Notes: generated by a model not told the origin, from the letters alone. Counted from the first letter of the stretch, positions 34,663-43,028 are shown. The stretch is 64,000 nt of DNA from Halolamina sediminis (GCF_001282785.1 NZ_CVUA01000001.1:2294001-2358000); one strand, 5' to 3'. Translations and numbers: made by a program.

Positions 34663-34724
34663 AGGTAGGTAGCTCTCTCCGTGCCCGGCCGGACGTTTAA
34701 ACGCCGGCAGCCGTACGGCCGGGT

Positions 34725-34913
34725 ATGAGCAGCGAGGGCCGCCGAGCGCTCGCGATCTGGGGCGTGCTGGCCGTCCCGTTCGTCCTCCTCGCGCTGTTTC
34801 TCCGGACGCGACAGAACCTCACTCTCGGGTTCGCCGGCGCCTACTGGTTCGCGCCGGTCGTGCTGGTGATCGTCGGCGTGCTTCCGGCGCCGTGGGCGGA
34901 TCGCCGCGACTGA
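34725..34913 (+). CDS. small two-helix membrane protein ahead of the CGCGG cluster
   Basis: The 62 residues start MSSEGRRALAIWGVLAVPFV. Two helices (about 8-26 and 38-53) are joined by RTRQNLTLGFAGAYW. The TATA box tttaaa at 34696-34701 lies about 26 bases before the ATG, so the message is probably leaderless. It is on the same strand as the CGCGG peptide gene 83 bases later. No family name is known; membrane anchoring of the pathway is possible. Confidence 0.72.
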   Translation: MSSEGRRALAIWGVLAVPFVLLALFLRTRQNLTLGFAGAYWFAPVVLVIVGVLPAPWADRRD

Positions 34914-34996
34914 GCCGTGGTTCGTCGAGTCCTCTCGGTCAGGAACATGTTCGGCCATCTCTCCTTGGTCGTCGGCGTCGAACGACGGTGTAAGCC

Positions 34997-35302
34997 ATGT
35001 CTCAGCACGACCACGAGACGCCCGACCCCGTCACCGACCACGTCCACGACAACTCCTGGTCCGCGAACCTCGAAGGGTCCGAACACGCCGAGGACCGCGA
35101 GTTCCTCGTCCGGCAGGGGATCGAGGCAGTCGAACACACCGCCCCCGGGAACCACGTGAACCTCGTGACCCACGGCGAGCACGGCCACCCCGAGACGTAC
35201 CTCTACGACGTCCTCGACGACGAGTTCGGCGACGACGTGGAGTGGGAGTACGTCGAGCAGTGCGGCTGTGGCGGCCACGTCCTGCGGGTCCACGTTCAGT
35301 AA
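34997..35302 (+). CDS. CGCGG family peptide, putative radical-SAM-modified RiPP precursor
   Basis: This 101-residue acidic, His-rich protein has the C-terminal block EQCGCGGHVLRV (Cys89, Cys91). From memory, this matches a haloarchaeal CGCGG family listed in family databases as a putative rSAM-modified RiPP. The radical SAM/SPASM gene begins 26 bases downstream, which fits a precursor and its modifying enzyme. The N-terminal 80 residues would be the leader and CGCGG the target core. No protease or transporter gene is seen nearby, so the mature product may stay attached to its leader. Confidence 0.8.
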   Translation: MSQHDHETPDPVTDHVHDNSWSANLEGSEHAEDREFLVRQGIEAVEHTAPGNHVNLVTHGEHGHPETYLYDVLDDEFGDDVEWEYVEQCGCGGHVLRVHVQ

Positions 35303-35328
35303 CCGCGTCCCCGACACTCACGAGCCCA

Positions 35329-36414
35329 ATGCGCCCATCCACCATCGACACGAGTCAGCGCCCGTTCGTGCTCGTCTGGGAGCTCACGCAGGCCTGCGAG
35401 CTGGCCTGCAAACACTGCCGCGCGGAGGCCCAGCCCCAGCGCCACCCCGACGAACTCACGACCGAGGAGGGGAAGCAGCTCCTCGACGAGGCCAGCGAGT
35501 TCGGCGAGAACCAGCTTGTCGTCCTCTCCGGGGGCGACCCGCTCTACCGTGACGACACGTTCGAGCTGATCGAGTACGGCGTCGATCAGGGGCTGCAGAT
35601 GACACTCACACCCAGCGGAACGGCGTCGCTGACCCCCGACCGGATCCGAGACCTCGCCGACTCGGGGCTGCGCCGCCTCGCACTCAGCATCGACGGCGCC
35701 TCCCCCGCGGCCCACGACGGCTTCCGGAAGGAGGCGGGGAGCTTCCGGCAGACCGTCGAGGCGGCCCGGGCCGCGAACGAGGCCGGGCTCCCGCTCCAGA
35801 TCAACACGACCGTCTGTGCCGAGACAGTCGAACAGCTCCCCCGGCTCCGGGAACTGGTCGACGACCTCGGCGCCGTGCTCTGGTCGGTGTTCTTCCTCGT
35901 CCCCGTCGGCCGGGGCGAGGTGCTCGACCCCGTTCCGCCGGAGCGCGCCGACCGCGTGATGGAGTGGCTGACCGAGGTGAACGACGAGGCTGACTTCGGC
36001 ATCAAGACGACCGAGGCACCCCACTACCGCCGGGTCGCGATCCAGCAGCACCGCTCGGCGACCGAGAAGCCCGACAGCGACGCGATCGGCCGCCGGACCG
36101 GCATCACCGCCGGCGACGGCTTCGCGTTCGTGAGCCACACCGGCGAGCTCTACCCCTCGGGGTTCCTGCCGGAGCCGGCCGGGAACGTCCGGACGGAGAG
36201 CCTGGTCGACCTCTACCGCGACGCGCCGCTGTTCGAGAAGCTGCGCGACCCGGACGCGCTGGAGGGGAAATGTGGCGCTTGCGAGTTCCGGAACGTCTGT
36301 GGCGGCAGCCGCTCGCGGGCGTACGCGACGACCGGTGATCCACTGGAGAGCGACCCGCTCTGCCCGTACGTGCCGGAGGGGTACGACGGCCCGCTGCCGA
36401 ACCCGGCCGACTGA
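35329..36414 (+). CDS. radical SAM/SPASM protein (AhbD/NirJ-like)
   Basis: The 361 residues have the radical SAM cluster motif Cys23-x3-Cys27-x2-Cys30 in TQACELACKHCRAEAQP. They also show VVLSGGDPLYRDD for SAM binding and a C-terminal SPASM-type region with CGACEFRNVCGGSRSRAYA plus a later Cys. The N-terminus PFVLVWELTQAC is like heme b synthase AhbD and NirJ. Two roles are open: modifying the CGCGG peptide encoded upstream, or a porphyrin decarboxylation step. The two-base gap to a protoporphyrinogen-oxidase-like gene keeps the heme option alive. Confidence 0.87.
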   Translation: MRPSTIDTSQRPFVLVWELTQACELACKHCRAEAQPQRHPDELTTEEGKQLLDEASEFGENQLVVLSGGDPLYRDDTFELIEYGVDQGLQMTLTPSGTASLTPDRIRDLADSGLRRLALSIDGASPAAHDGFRKEAGSFRQTVEAARAANEAGLPLQINTTVCAETVEQLPRLRELVDDLGAVLWSVFFLVPVGRGEVLDPVPPERADRVMEWLTEVNDEADFGIKTTEAPHYRRVAIQQHRSATEKPDSDAIGRRTGITAGDGFAFVSHTGELYPSGFLPEPAGNVRTESLVDLYRDAPLFEKLRDPDALEGKCGACEFRNVCGGSRSRAYATTGDPLESDPLCPYVPEGYDGPLPNPAD

Positions 36415-36416
36415 CG

Positions 36417-37676
36417 ATGCAGGTCGGCATCGTCGGCGCGGGAATCAGCGGCCTCGCGCTGCAGCACCAACTCCGCGAGCGCGGTGTCGACAGCGTCGTG
36501 TTCGAGGCTGACTCGGAGCCGGGCGGCGTGATCAGGAGCCGACCCGTCGGGGAGTACGTCGTCGAGGACGGTCCCCAGCGCACCCGGCTCTCGCCGCCGG
36601 TCGCGTCGTTGGTCGACGATCTCGGCCTCGACGACCGACTCGTCGAGGCGGCTGACCCGCCGCTGTGCCTCTATCGTGACGGCTCGCTCCGACGGGTCCC
36701 GTTCTCCGTCCGCGAGGGGGTGTCGACCGACCTGCTCTCGCTGCGGGGGAAGCTCCGCCTGCTGCTCGAACCGCTGACGGGGCCGCCGCGGGGTGAGGAG
36801 AGCGTCGAGGCGTGCCTGACCCGGATGCTCGGGACGGAGGCCGCTCAGTACCTCGTCGGCCCGCTGTACGGCGGCATCTACGGCACCCACCCCGACGAGA
36901 TGCCGATGCGGCACTCGCTCGGGCGGGCGTTCGAGAAACGCGGCGTCGATCGGAGCCTGCTCGTCGCGGCGGTGCGGGCGAGCCGTCGGGGATCGACGCC
37001 GCCCGTGGTCTCGTTCGACGGCGGCCTCCAGACGCTCCCGGAGGCGCTGTTCGAGCACCACAGCGACCGCGTCCACCTCGATACGCCGGTCGAGACGGTC
37101 CGGCAGACCGACGACGGATTCACGCTCGAAACCCCAGGGGGAACGACGACGGTCGGCCACGTCGTGCTCACGACGCCCGCGGCGGTGACCGCGGACCTGC
37201 TCGAACCGTTCGCGGCCGGGAGCGCCGACGCACTCCGCCGGCTCACCTACAACTCCATGACGGTCGTCCACCTCGACGCCGCGAGCGACATGGACGCCGC
37301 CGGCTTCCAAGTCCAGTACGACGAGCCGTTCCGGACGCTCGGCGTGACCAGCACCGGGGCGCTGTTCGACCGCGGGCGTCGTCACACCGCGTACCTCGGC
37401 GGCGGGCGGGACCCCGGACTCGTGGAGCGGTCGCCGTCGACCATCTCCCGGATCGCCGAGCGGGAGTTCGCGGAACTGACCGGCGTCGGGGCGACCGCCG
37501 TCGACGTTCGCCGGCTCCGCCGCGGGATGCCCGCCTACGACACGACGTGGGACGCACTCGGGTCGGTCGACCTCCCCGACGGGGCGTACATCTGTGCGAA
37601 CTACGCCGCCAGAGCGGGGATTCCGGGGAGACTCCGCGAGGCGGAACGGCTGGCCGAATCGCTGGCCGAGGGCTGA
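36417..37676 (+). CDS. protoporphyrinogen-oxidase-like FAD amine oxidase
   Basis: The 419 residues start with a dinucleotide fold VGIVGAGISGLALQHQLRERG and FEADSEPGGVIRS. GPLYGGIYGTHPDEMPMRHS is diagnostic of the HemG/HemY-type protoporphyrinogen oxidase family, and YICANYAARAGIPGRLREAERLAE closes the FAD site. It would oxidise a porphyrinogen or coproporphyrinogen. It begins two bases after the radical SAM stop, so the genes are co-transcribed. Haloarchaea use the siroheme route to heme, which makes the true substrate an open question. Confidence 0.83.
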   Translation: MQVGIVGAGISGLALQHQLRERGVDSVVFEADSEPGGVIRSRPVGEYVVEDGPQRTRLSPPVASLVDDLGLDDRLVEAADPPLCLYRDGSLRRVPFSVREGVSTDLLSLRGKLRLLLEPLTGPPRGEESVEACLTRMLGTEAAQYLVGPLYGGIYGTHPDEMPMRHSLGRAFEKRGVDRSLLVAAVRASRRGSTPPVVSFDGGLQTLPEALFEHHSDRVHLDTPVETVRQTDDGFTLETPGGTTTVGHVVLTTPAAVTADLLEPFAAGSADALRRLTYNSMTVVHLDAASDMDAAGFQVQYDEPFRTLGVTSTGALFDRGRRHTAYLGGGRDPGLVERSPSTISRIAEREFAELTGVGATAVDVRRLRRGMPAYDTTWDALGSVDLPDGAYICANYAARAGIPGRLREAERLAESLAEG

Positions 37677-37735
37677 ACGGGTCGGGCGGAGATGTTCGTC
37701 CCGGAAGCTTTCAGGCGTGGCGTCGTAGCCGGGGT

Positions 37736-38161
37736 ATGAACTCGGTCAGCCTCTCCCGGGAGATCGCGGCGCCGCCGGAGGCGGTCCGCGAGCGGATGGA
37801 CGACCTCGGACCGTTCATGCGCGCCGCGGCGTTCGACGAGGTGGTCGTCGAGGGCGACCGCATCGAGCTGGAGAACGGTGTCGGGATCGCGACGGTCGAA
37901 CTCTCGCTCGAACTGATCGACGAGCCCGGCGCCGCGCTCGCGTACCGCCAGCGCGAGGGGGTCTTCGAGGAGATGGTGACGCGGTACACGCTCGAAGCGA
38001 CCGACGCCGGCACCCAAGTCACCGCCGAGACGGAGTTCGCGATCGACGTGGCGCTGGTCGGGAAGCTGCTGGACGCGACGGTGATCGAGCGCCAGCGTCG
38101 CCGGGAACTGGAGCAGCAGTTCGACTGGCTCGAACGCGAGTTCGGCGGTCAGACCGAGTAG
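37736..38161 (+). CDS. SRPBCC/START-like small protein
   Basis: The 141 residues begin MNSVSLSREIAAPPEAVRERM, a START/Bet v 1-like opening. Beta-rich segments follow (RIELENGVGIATVELSLEL, MVTRYTLEATDAGTQVTAE), then a long C-terminal helix with RQRRRELEQQFDWLERE. Such folds bind lipids or other hydrophobic ligands in a cavity. It lies 59 bases after the porphyrinogen oxidase gene on the same strand and might bind that pathway's product. The stop overlaps the convergent nuclease gene by 13 bases. Confidence 0.75.
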   Translation: MNSVSLSREIAAPPEAVRERMDDLGPFMRAAAFDEVVVEGDRIELENGVGIATVELSLELIDEPGAALAYRQREGVFEEMVTRYTLEATDAGTQVTAETEFAIDVALVGKLLDATVIERQRRRELEQQFDWLEREFGGQTE

Positions 38162-39435
38162 GTCGCGCCCAGTTCGGGCGCCGACGCGTCGTAGCCGTCC
38201 GCGCGGAGTTCCTCGGCGAACGCCACACAGCGGTCGCCGTGGTTCACGAGGATCGCCGCGTCGTCGTAGCTGTCGAGAAACCGCCGCAAGCCGCCGTGGT
38301 CGGCGTGGGCGGAGAAGTCGTACGCCTCGACCTGCGCACTGACGGGCATCACCCGCCCGTCGATCTCCGCCCGCCCCGTCTCCAGCAGTTCACGACCGGG
38401 CGTCCCCTCGACCTGATAGCCAGTCAGCGTGAGTTTGTTCACGGGGTTCGCCCGGATCTCGGGGATGTACGTCATCGCCGGGCCGCCGGAGAGCATCCCG
38501 CTCGTGGTGACGATCGCGGCGGGCTGGTCGGCGATCCGCTTGCGCTGTCCATCCCGGCCCGTCACGAACCGCGCGTGGGATTTCGCCCGCTGGAGCGCGT
38601 CGGCGTCCCGGACGTATTCGGGGTACTGCCGCAGCATCTCGGTCACCTCCTTCCCCATCCCGTCGACGTAGCAGGGGATGTCGTGGGCCGCACAGACGAG
38701 CAGCAGCTCCTGCGTCCGCCCGATCGCGAACGCCGGGACGACGACCGTTCCGCCCTCCCACAGCGTCGTCTTGACGCTCTGGACGAAGCGGTGCTCGACG
38801 GTCGCCCGGGGGTCGTGGTCCACGTCCGAGTAGGTGCTCTCACACAGCACCACGTCGGCGTCCGGTCGCGCAGCCGATCCCGCGACGAGGCGCTGGCCGA
38901 CCGGCGGCTCGCCGGCGTCGAACCCAGCGGGCGGGTCGGCGGCCTCGACTTCGTCGACGTGGAAGTCGGCGGTGTAGAGCAGTCGAGTCTCCCCATCGTC
39001 GACGAGCACGTGTGCACTCCCCGGAATGTGGCCCGCGTTGTAGAACGTCACCTCGTACCCCGCGGCCTCGAAGGACTCGTGGTAGCCGTGGGTTTCGGAC
39101 ACCTCGGTCACCCGCTTCACGTCGTTCTCGGTGAACGGGCAGTGCGGCGACTGCCCGTGGAGCTTCAGCGTGTCGCGGGCGAGCGTGAGCGCCAGTTCCC
39201 GCGTCGGCGGCGTCCAGTGGATCGGCGGCCGGTTCGACCCCGAGAGCAGCGCGGGGATCGTGCCGACGTGGTCGAGGTGGCCGTGGGAGACGACGACGGC
39301 GTCGGGGTCGGGCGTCCCGACGGGGTACTGCGGCGGCTCGGCGGTCAGCAGGCCGAAGTCGAGCAGCAGCGAGTCGTCGACGAGCACGGCGCTGCGGCCG
39401 ACCTCGCCGGCGCCGCCGAGGAAGCGTAGCTGCAT
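38149..39435 (-). CDS. metallo-beta-lactamase fold, beta-CASP nuclease-like
   Basis: The 428 residues have HGHLDH (His51, His53, Asp55, His56) for the two-zinc site. They also show AGHIPGSAHVLV, a beta-CASP insertion with CESTYSDVDHDPR and PAFAIGRTQELL, and the later motifs TSGMLSGGP and FSAHADHGGLRRFL. It resembles archaeal aCPSF2-like or RNase J-like enzymes without KH domains. It is therefore a candidate RNA-processing endo- or exonuclease. It sits next to the RNase P RNA gene, which may be chance. Confidence 0.88.
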   Translation of the reverse strand: MQLRFLGGAGEVGRSAVLVDDSLLLDFGLLTAEPPQYPVGTPDPDAVVVSHGHLDHVGTIPALLSGSNRPPIHWTPPTRELALTLARDTLKLHGQSPHCPFTENDVKRVTEVSETHGYHESFEAAGYEVTFYNAGHIPGSAHVLVDDGETRLLYTADFHVDEVEAADPPAGFDAGEPPVGQRLVAGSAARPDADVVLCESTYSDVDHDPRATVEHRFVQSVKTTLWEGGTVVVPAFAIGRTQELLLVCAAHDIPCYVDGMGKEVTEMLRQYPEYVRDADALQRAKSHARFVTGRDGQRKRIADQPAAIVTTSGMLSGGPAMTYIPEIRANPVNKLTLTGYQVEGTPGRELLETGRAEIDGRVMPVSAQVEAYDFSAHADHGGLRRFLDSYDDAAILVNHGDRCVAFAEELRADGYDASAPELGATYSV

Positions 39436-39492
39436 TCGGTCGCAGTCGGCGCTGCCGGGGTTTCCGTCCGTCGGTTCGGGAGTCGGGAGAAC

Positions 39493-39798
39493 TCACTCCG
39501 CATCCGGATACCGCCGCACCGCGAACCCCTCGTAGCCGGCGTAGGCCAGCGAGAGCACGCCCATCCACCAGTTCCAGCGGTCGGCGGGCGAGCCATCGGG
39601 CGCGTCCGCGAGCTCGTCGACGACGAGCTCGACCGTGAGCGCCCGCCCGCTGTCACGCCGGTACCGCCCCGCAGCCGCGAGATCGGCGGCCTGCCGGGCG
39701 ACGGTGCGCCGTTCGGGCTCGGTGCCGCCGAACCGGGCGAGTGCATCGGCGAGCGCTGCCGGATCGAGCGCGTCGTCGCTCGCCGTGTCGTCGGTCAT
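39493..39798 (-). CDS. haloarchaeal hypothetical protein
   Basis: The 101 acidic residues have a conserved-looking end: RRDSGRALTVELVVDELADA, then RWNWWMGVLSLAYAGYEGF. No family name is certain. It may associate with the membrane through the aromatic C-terminal helix. It lies 57 bases upstream of the beta-CASP gene on the same strand and could be co-transcribed. The short spacing and regular codon use support a real gene. Confidence 0.65.
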   Translation of the reverse strand: MTDDTASDDALDPAALADALARFGGTEPERRTVARQAADLAAAGRYRRDSGRALTVELVVDELADAPDGSPADRWNWWMGVLSLAYAGYEGFAVRRYPDAE

Positions 39799-39909
39799 CG
39801 TCCCCGCTCGGTGCCGCCGTCGACGCCGACGGGCGGGAGCGCGCGGTCGAGTGCCATCGTGGGAGGGAGGCGGTGACGGGGCAAAACGGTTCGGGCGGCG
39901 CTGGCGGAC

Positions 39910-40290
39910 TGAAGCGGCTGAGAGGAGTAAGCCCCCTTCTGTTTCGACCCGGCATTCGGCTGAGCACCCGCGCCCTGCCGTCTCCGGCCGTCCGGACTAC
40001 CTTCGGGCACGGGCTTGCACCGGCGAGGGTTCGCCGTTCCATCCGTTCCTGCCCGTCAACGCGCCGGTCCGGGAGGACCGACACGCCGCCCTCGGTGGGT
40101 TAGCTCCCTTCCCTTGCGGGTCAGTTCGCACACGTCACGGGTCGGGGCAGGGGGTCTCGTTTCTGTTCCAGAGCCAGCCGTCTCCGGCTCCGGGCTTGCG
40201 CCCGGTCGCCCGTCCGGACGGTGGGGGGACTTTCCTCACGCCCCTTGCTCGCGGGCCGGGGCGCGGGAACCGGGCTCTCTCTGCCGGTTC
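39910..40290 (-). ncRNA. rnpB: RNase P RNA
   Basis: On the minus strand the universal CR-I block GGCGTGAGGAAAGTCC occurs near 40242-40227. The 3' part has GGGTCGAAACAGAAGGGGGCTTA-like sequence (39948-39926 region, read in pieces), the counterpart of CR-V. The ends pair as helix P1: CGGCAGAGAG (40286-40277) with CTCTCAGCCG (39924-39915), one mismatch. Length is about 380 bases, with GC-rich helices between, as in haloarchaea. It processes the 5' ends of tRNA precursors together with Rpp proteins. Exact ends are uncertain by about 10 bases. This accounts for the 39799-40421 spacer. Confidence 0.88.
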
Positions 40291-40421
40291 GTGGTACGCG
40301 AGTGGCGGGGTTAAGCGGTTCGGTGGGAGCCACGAACGAGAGCAGAAGGGAGGGGGGAGGGGACGAAGAGGGGGCGTCAGTAGGGGGAGCCACGTCAGCG
40401 GGGACGAGGAACGACGGGGGC

Positions 40422-41252
40422 TCAGAGCGCGGAGAGGGTCACGTCGCCGGTACTCGTCTCAACCCGGAGCGTCGGGCCGCCGTCGCCGAGCGTTCCCGAG
40501 GCGGAACTCTCGGTCCGCGTACCGTCCCCCAGCGAGAGCCCCTCGACGGTCACGTCGCCGACGCTGGTCTGCACCTCGAGTTCGGCGTCGAGCTCCGGGG
40601 AGAGCACGGCGTCGACGTCGCCAGTCGAGCTCTCGAACGCCGTGTCGCCGTCGATCGCCGCCACGACCAGATCGAGGTCGCCCACGTCGGTCCGTACGTC
40701 ACCGATCGCCGACGCGCCCTCGATACGCACGTCGCCGGTGCTGGCTTCGGCAGTGACGGCGCCGTCCACGTTCTCGATCGTCACGTCCCCGACCGAGGAG
40801 TCGACGGCGAGATCGCCCGTCACGTCCTCGACCCGGACGTCGCCGACGCTGGCGGCGAGTTCGGCGACACGGAGCGAGCGCGGGACGCGGATCGTGAGGT
40901 CCATCGTCGGCGTCCCGCCGAGCAGGGAGCTGTCGCCGGTGTAGCGGGTCACGAGCGTGAGCCGGCCGTCCTCGCGCTCGACCGCGAGATCGAGCTTCGA
41001 GAGGTCGCCGCCGACGGAGCTCGACTGCTTGAGCATCTCGACGGCGAGGTCGTCGCGCTCCTCGCCGCGGACGGTCACGTCGCCGACCCGGGCGTCGATG
41101 GCGAGCGCCGTGGCGCCGTCGGTTGGGATGGTTCGGTCGTCCTCGAGGCGCTTGCCGACGAACGGCGTCGCGCCGGTGCAGCCGGCGAGCCCGGCCACGA
41201 GGGCCGCGCCGACACCGCCGAGCAGTCGTCGTCTGGTAGGGCTTCGGGTCAC
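40422..41252 (-). CDS. DUF4097-type beta-helical lipoprotein
   Basis: From a GTG at 41252 the protein has a Tat lipoprotein signal (TRRRLLGG ... AGLAGC) and about 250 residues of repeated strands. The unit SSVGDVTIENVDG / ASTGDVRIEG / TSVGDVTVEGL recurs about every 20-25 residues, the pattern of the DUF4097 beta-helix. Role: an extracellular adhesin-like or stress-related lipoprotein of unknown function. A TTG 30 bases upstream extends the frame, but the GTG places the twin Arg correctly. A 12-base inverted repeat lies in the leader. Confidence 0.82.
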   Translation of the reverse strand: MTRSPTRRRLLGGVGAALVAGLAGCTGATPFVGKRLEDDRTIPTDGATALAIDARVGDVTVRGEERDDLAVEMLKQSSSVGGDLSKLDLAVEREDGRLTLVTRYTGDSSLLGGTPTMDLTIRVPRSLRVAELAASVGDVRVEDVTGDLAVDSSVGDVTIENVDGAVTAEASTGDVRIEGASAIGDVRTDVGDLDLVVAAIDGDTAFESSTGDVDAVLSPELDAELEVQTSVGDVTVEGLSLGDGTRTESSASGTLGDGGPTLRVETSTGDVTLSAL

Positions 41253-41254
41253 AC

Positions 41255-41303
41255 CTCGACAGTCGGGGCCGTCCCACTTCAACCGTCTTCGCCGACTGTC
41301 GAG
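41255..41303. promoter_or_regulatory. 12-bp inverted repeat in the leader of the DUF4097 lipoprotein gene
   Basis: Perfect arms ctcgacagtcgg (41255-41266) and its complement (41292-41303) are separated by 25 bases. They lie between the TATA-like acatatag on the minus strand (about 41320-41327) and the GTG at 41252. In RNA this would put a hairpin over the start region; in DNA it could bind a regulator dimer. Confidence 0.5.
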
Positions 41304-41345
41304 CCGTCAAGCCGGCGAAAGCTATATGTGTCAGTTCTCTCACCG

Positions 41346-41978
41346 TCAGCCCTCGTCGGCGAACGCGGCGCCGGCGACGACCGCCGACAGGCGCCCGAGC
41401 AGGTCCGCAGCGAACAGCGTGCCGAAGGCGACGGCGACGCCGCCGGCAGCCGCGGCGAGCGCTCGGGGGAACGTGTCGATCGCCACGACGCCGGCGCCGT
41501 AGTTCACGACGAGCGTCTCGCCGTAGCCGAGCGGCGCGAGCAGGAGTTCGATCGAGAGCCCCGCGCCGACCGCGAACAGGAGGAACGCGAGCAGCCCCAG
41601 TAACGAGCGCCAGCCCAGGTAGAGCCCGGCGACCCACGCGTCCCGGCGGAACACGAGTTCGGTCAGCGCGTCGACGGCGCCGCCGTCGGTGTCGGGGAAG
41701 CGTGGTCCCGGCGCGTCGGTGCCGAGAGTGACGTTCGTGAGCCACAGGTCGGCCCGAGCGAGCGCCAGTACCAGCAGGAGCGTGGCGACGAACGCGACCG
41801 GGCCCGCGAGCGTGACGGCGAGCCCGAGCGTCAGCGAGGCCGCCACGGTCAGGGCGACGAAGTACGCCAGCCCCAGCGGGGCCGCCAAGAGGAGGTAGCC
41901 GAGTCGGCGGTACGTCTCGCTGTCGAACGGTGCGTCGAGCCCCGGTAGGAGGCCGGTAGCCGTACTGTCAGTCGTCAT
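41346..41978 (-). CDS. membrane 'sensor'-domain protein, paralogue 1
   Basis: The 210 residues have four hydrophobic helices in two pairs (about 28-55 and 57-77; 130-152 and 170-195) around a charged middle (ADLWLTNVTLGTDAPGPRF). The segment YRRLGYLLLAAPLGLAYFV matches the putative-sensor domain found in haloarchaea and actinobacteria. A second copy lies divergently at 43180. It is the last of a minus-strand group that starts with a small HTH protein, 96 bases after the preceding membrane protein gene. Signal and target are unknown. Confidence 0.75.
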   Translation of the reverse strand: MTTDSTATGLLPGLDAPFDSETYRRLGYLLLAAPLGLAYFVALTVAASLTLGLAVTLAGPVAFVATLLLVLALARADLWLTNVTLGTDAPGPRFPDTDGGAVDALTELVFRRDAWVAGLYLGWRSLLGLLAFLLFAVGAGLSIELLLAPLGYGETLVVNYGAGVVAIDTFPRALAAAAGGVAVAFGTLFAADLLGRLSAVVAGAAFADEG

Positions 41979-42074
41979 TCGGGGATCACCACACCCGGGG
42001 CGAGTCACGCCGGAAGGGTTTACCCCCAGTTCGGTTCGGCGAACCGCCAAGTCGGCGAAACGCTCAAGTGGGAA

Positions 42075-42353
42075 TCAGGTCCCTTCGAGCGAGTACAGCA
42101 CCGCGAGCAAGCCCGCGATGTTCGCGAGCAGCACCGCGAGCAGCGTCGCCGCGTCCGAGAGCGCGAACAGCGGGCCAGCGCCGTAGGTGAGGAAGAACGG
42201 GACGACCGCGATACAGGCCACTCCGATCGCGAGGAAGCGCATCGCCCGGCTGTCGTTGCGGCGGTACCCCCGATGGGCCAGCCACGCGACGACGCTGCCC
42301 GCGGCCGCGGTCGCCGCGGAGGCCACCACCAGCAGCGTGGCGGCGTCAACCAC
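42075..42353 (-). CDS. three-helix membrane protein, DUF7521-like
   Basis: The 92 residues start MVDAATLLVVASAATAAAG. Three hydrophobic helices and the loop YRRNDSRAMRFLAIGVA match the next upstream protein at 42346 (YRRGGGRPMLGLLVGL), so the two are paralogues. I believe they belong to the haloarchaeal DUF7521 family. The start overlaps the upstream gene by eight bases, which indicates coupled translation. Role unknown; they accompany HTH regulators. Confidence 0.75.
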   Translation of the reverse strand: MVDAATLLVVASAATAAAGSVVAWLAHRGYRRNDSRAMRFLAIGVACIAVVPFFLTYGAGPLFALSDAATLLAVLLANIAGLLAVLYSLEGT

Positions 42354-42687
42354 GGTCGAACACCACCGTGAGCACGATCAGGAGGCCGGCGAGCTGGCTC
42401 GTCGTCGCCGCCAGCGCGCGCGTCGTCGCCGACACGTCGCCGACGTTCGTCAACACGAGACGGAGCACGAACGGCACCGTCGTGAGCAGGATCAGGCCGA
42501 CGAGCAGCCCCAGCATCGGCCGGCCGCCGCCGCGGCGGTAGCCGCGGTAGAGCCGCGCGGCGACCGCCAGCGAGAGCACCGTCGCGACCAGCAGCGCGAG
42601 CAGCGCAGCGAGAACGACGGCCGGCGACCCGCCGGTGGCCGCCTGCAGCGGGGGCGACGCCGGGGACGTGGTGAGTGGAAGCGTCAT
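42346..42687 (-). CDS. three-helix membrane protein, DUF7521-like, paralogue
   Basis: The 113 residues have an exported-looking Pro/Ala start and three hydrophobic helices (about 23-44, 55-78 and 90-110) with the charged turn ARLYRGYRRGGGRPM. It is paralogous to the protein encoded at 42075-42353. The gene overlaps the HTH gene upstream by four bases. The pair may form a membrane complex that controls or is controlled by the regulator. Confidence 0.75.
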   Translation of the reverse strand: MTLPLTTSPASPPLQAATGGSPAVVLAALLALLVATVLSLAVAARLYRGYRRGGGRPMLGLLVGLILLTTVPFVLRLVLTNVGDVSATTRALAATTSQLAGLLIVLTVVFDRG

Positions 42688-43028
42688 TTGAATCCCTCGT
42701 ACAGCCGGGTGAAGCGGTCTGCGGGCTCCTCCTCCTCGACGTAGTCGACGTCGATCTCGTACCCCTCGGCGCGGACGTGGACGTGGACCGCATCCAGCAC
42801 CACGTGGTACTCCTTGTAGTGGTGACCGCCGGGGTCCAGCCGCTGCTCGTCGGTCAGCAGCCCCGCGGCCTCGAGGCGCTCGACCCGCCGATAGATCGTG
42901 GAGGGGTCGGCGTCGCAGGCGTCGCTGAGCGCCTCGACGGACTTGGGCCCCTCGCGGGTCTCCGCGAGGATCGTCCGGACGTAGTCGTCCCCGAGGAGGT
43001 CGACCACGTCCTCGCCGCCGTCGCTCAT
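42684..43028 (-). CDS. winged-HTH regulator (ArsR-like)
   Basis: The 114 residues start MSDGGEDVVDLLGDDYVRTIL. A clear HTH follows (KSVEALSDACDADPSTIYRRVERLEAAGL) and a wing with HHYKEYHVVLDAVHVHV. It is the usual haloarchaeal DNA-binding partner of DUF7521-type membrane proteins, encoded in the next two overlapping genes. It is divergent from the second sensor-domain gene with 151 bases between starts and may control both sides. Ligand unknown. Confidence 0.85.
   Translation of the reverse strand: MSDGGEDVVDLLGDDYVRTILAETREGPKSVEALSDACDADPSTIYRRVERLEAAGLLTDEQRLDPGGHHYKEYHVVLDAVHVHVRAEGYEIDVDYVEEEEPADRFTRLYEGFK

Noticed and set aside
39653..40393. Several 70-145 codon frames in the RNase P RNA region
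   Set aside because: The region folds as RNase P RNA and carries the CR-I GAGGAAAGTCC block. The frames are basic, low-complexity and overlap each other.
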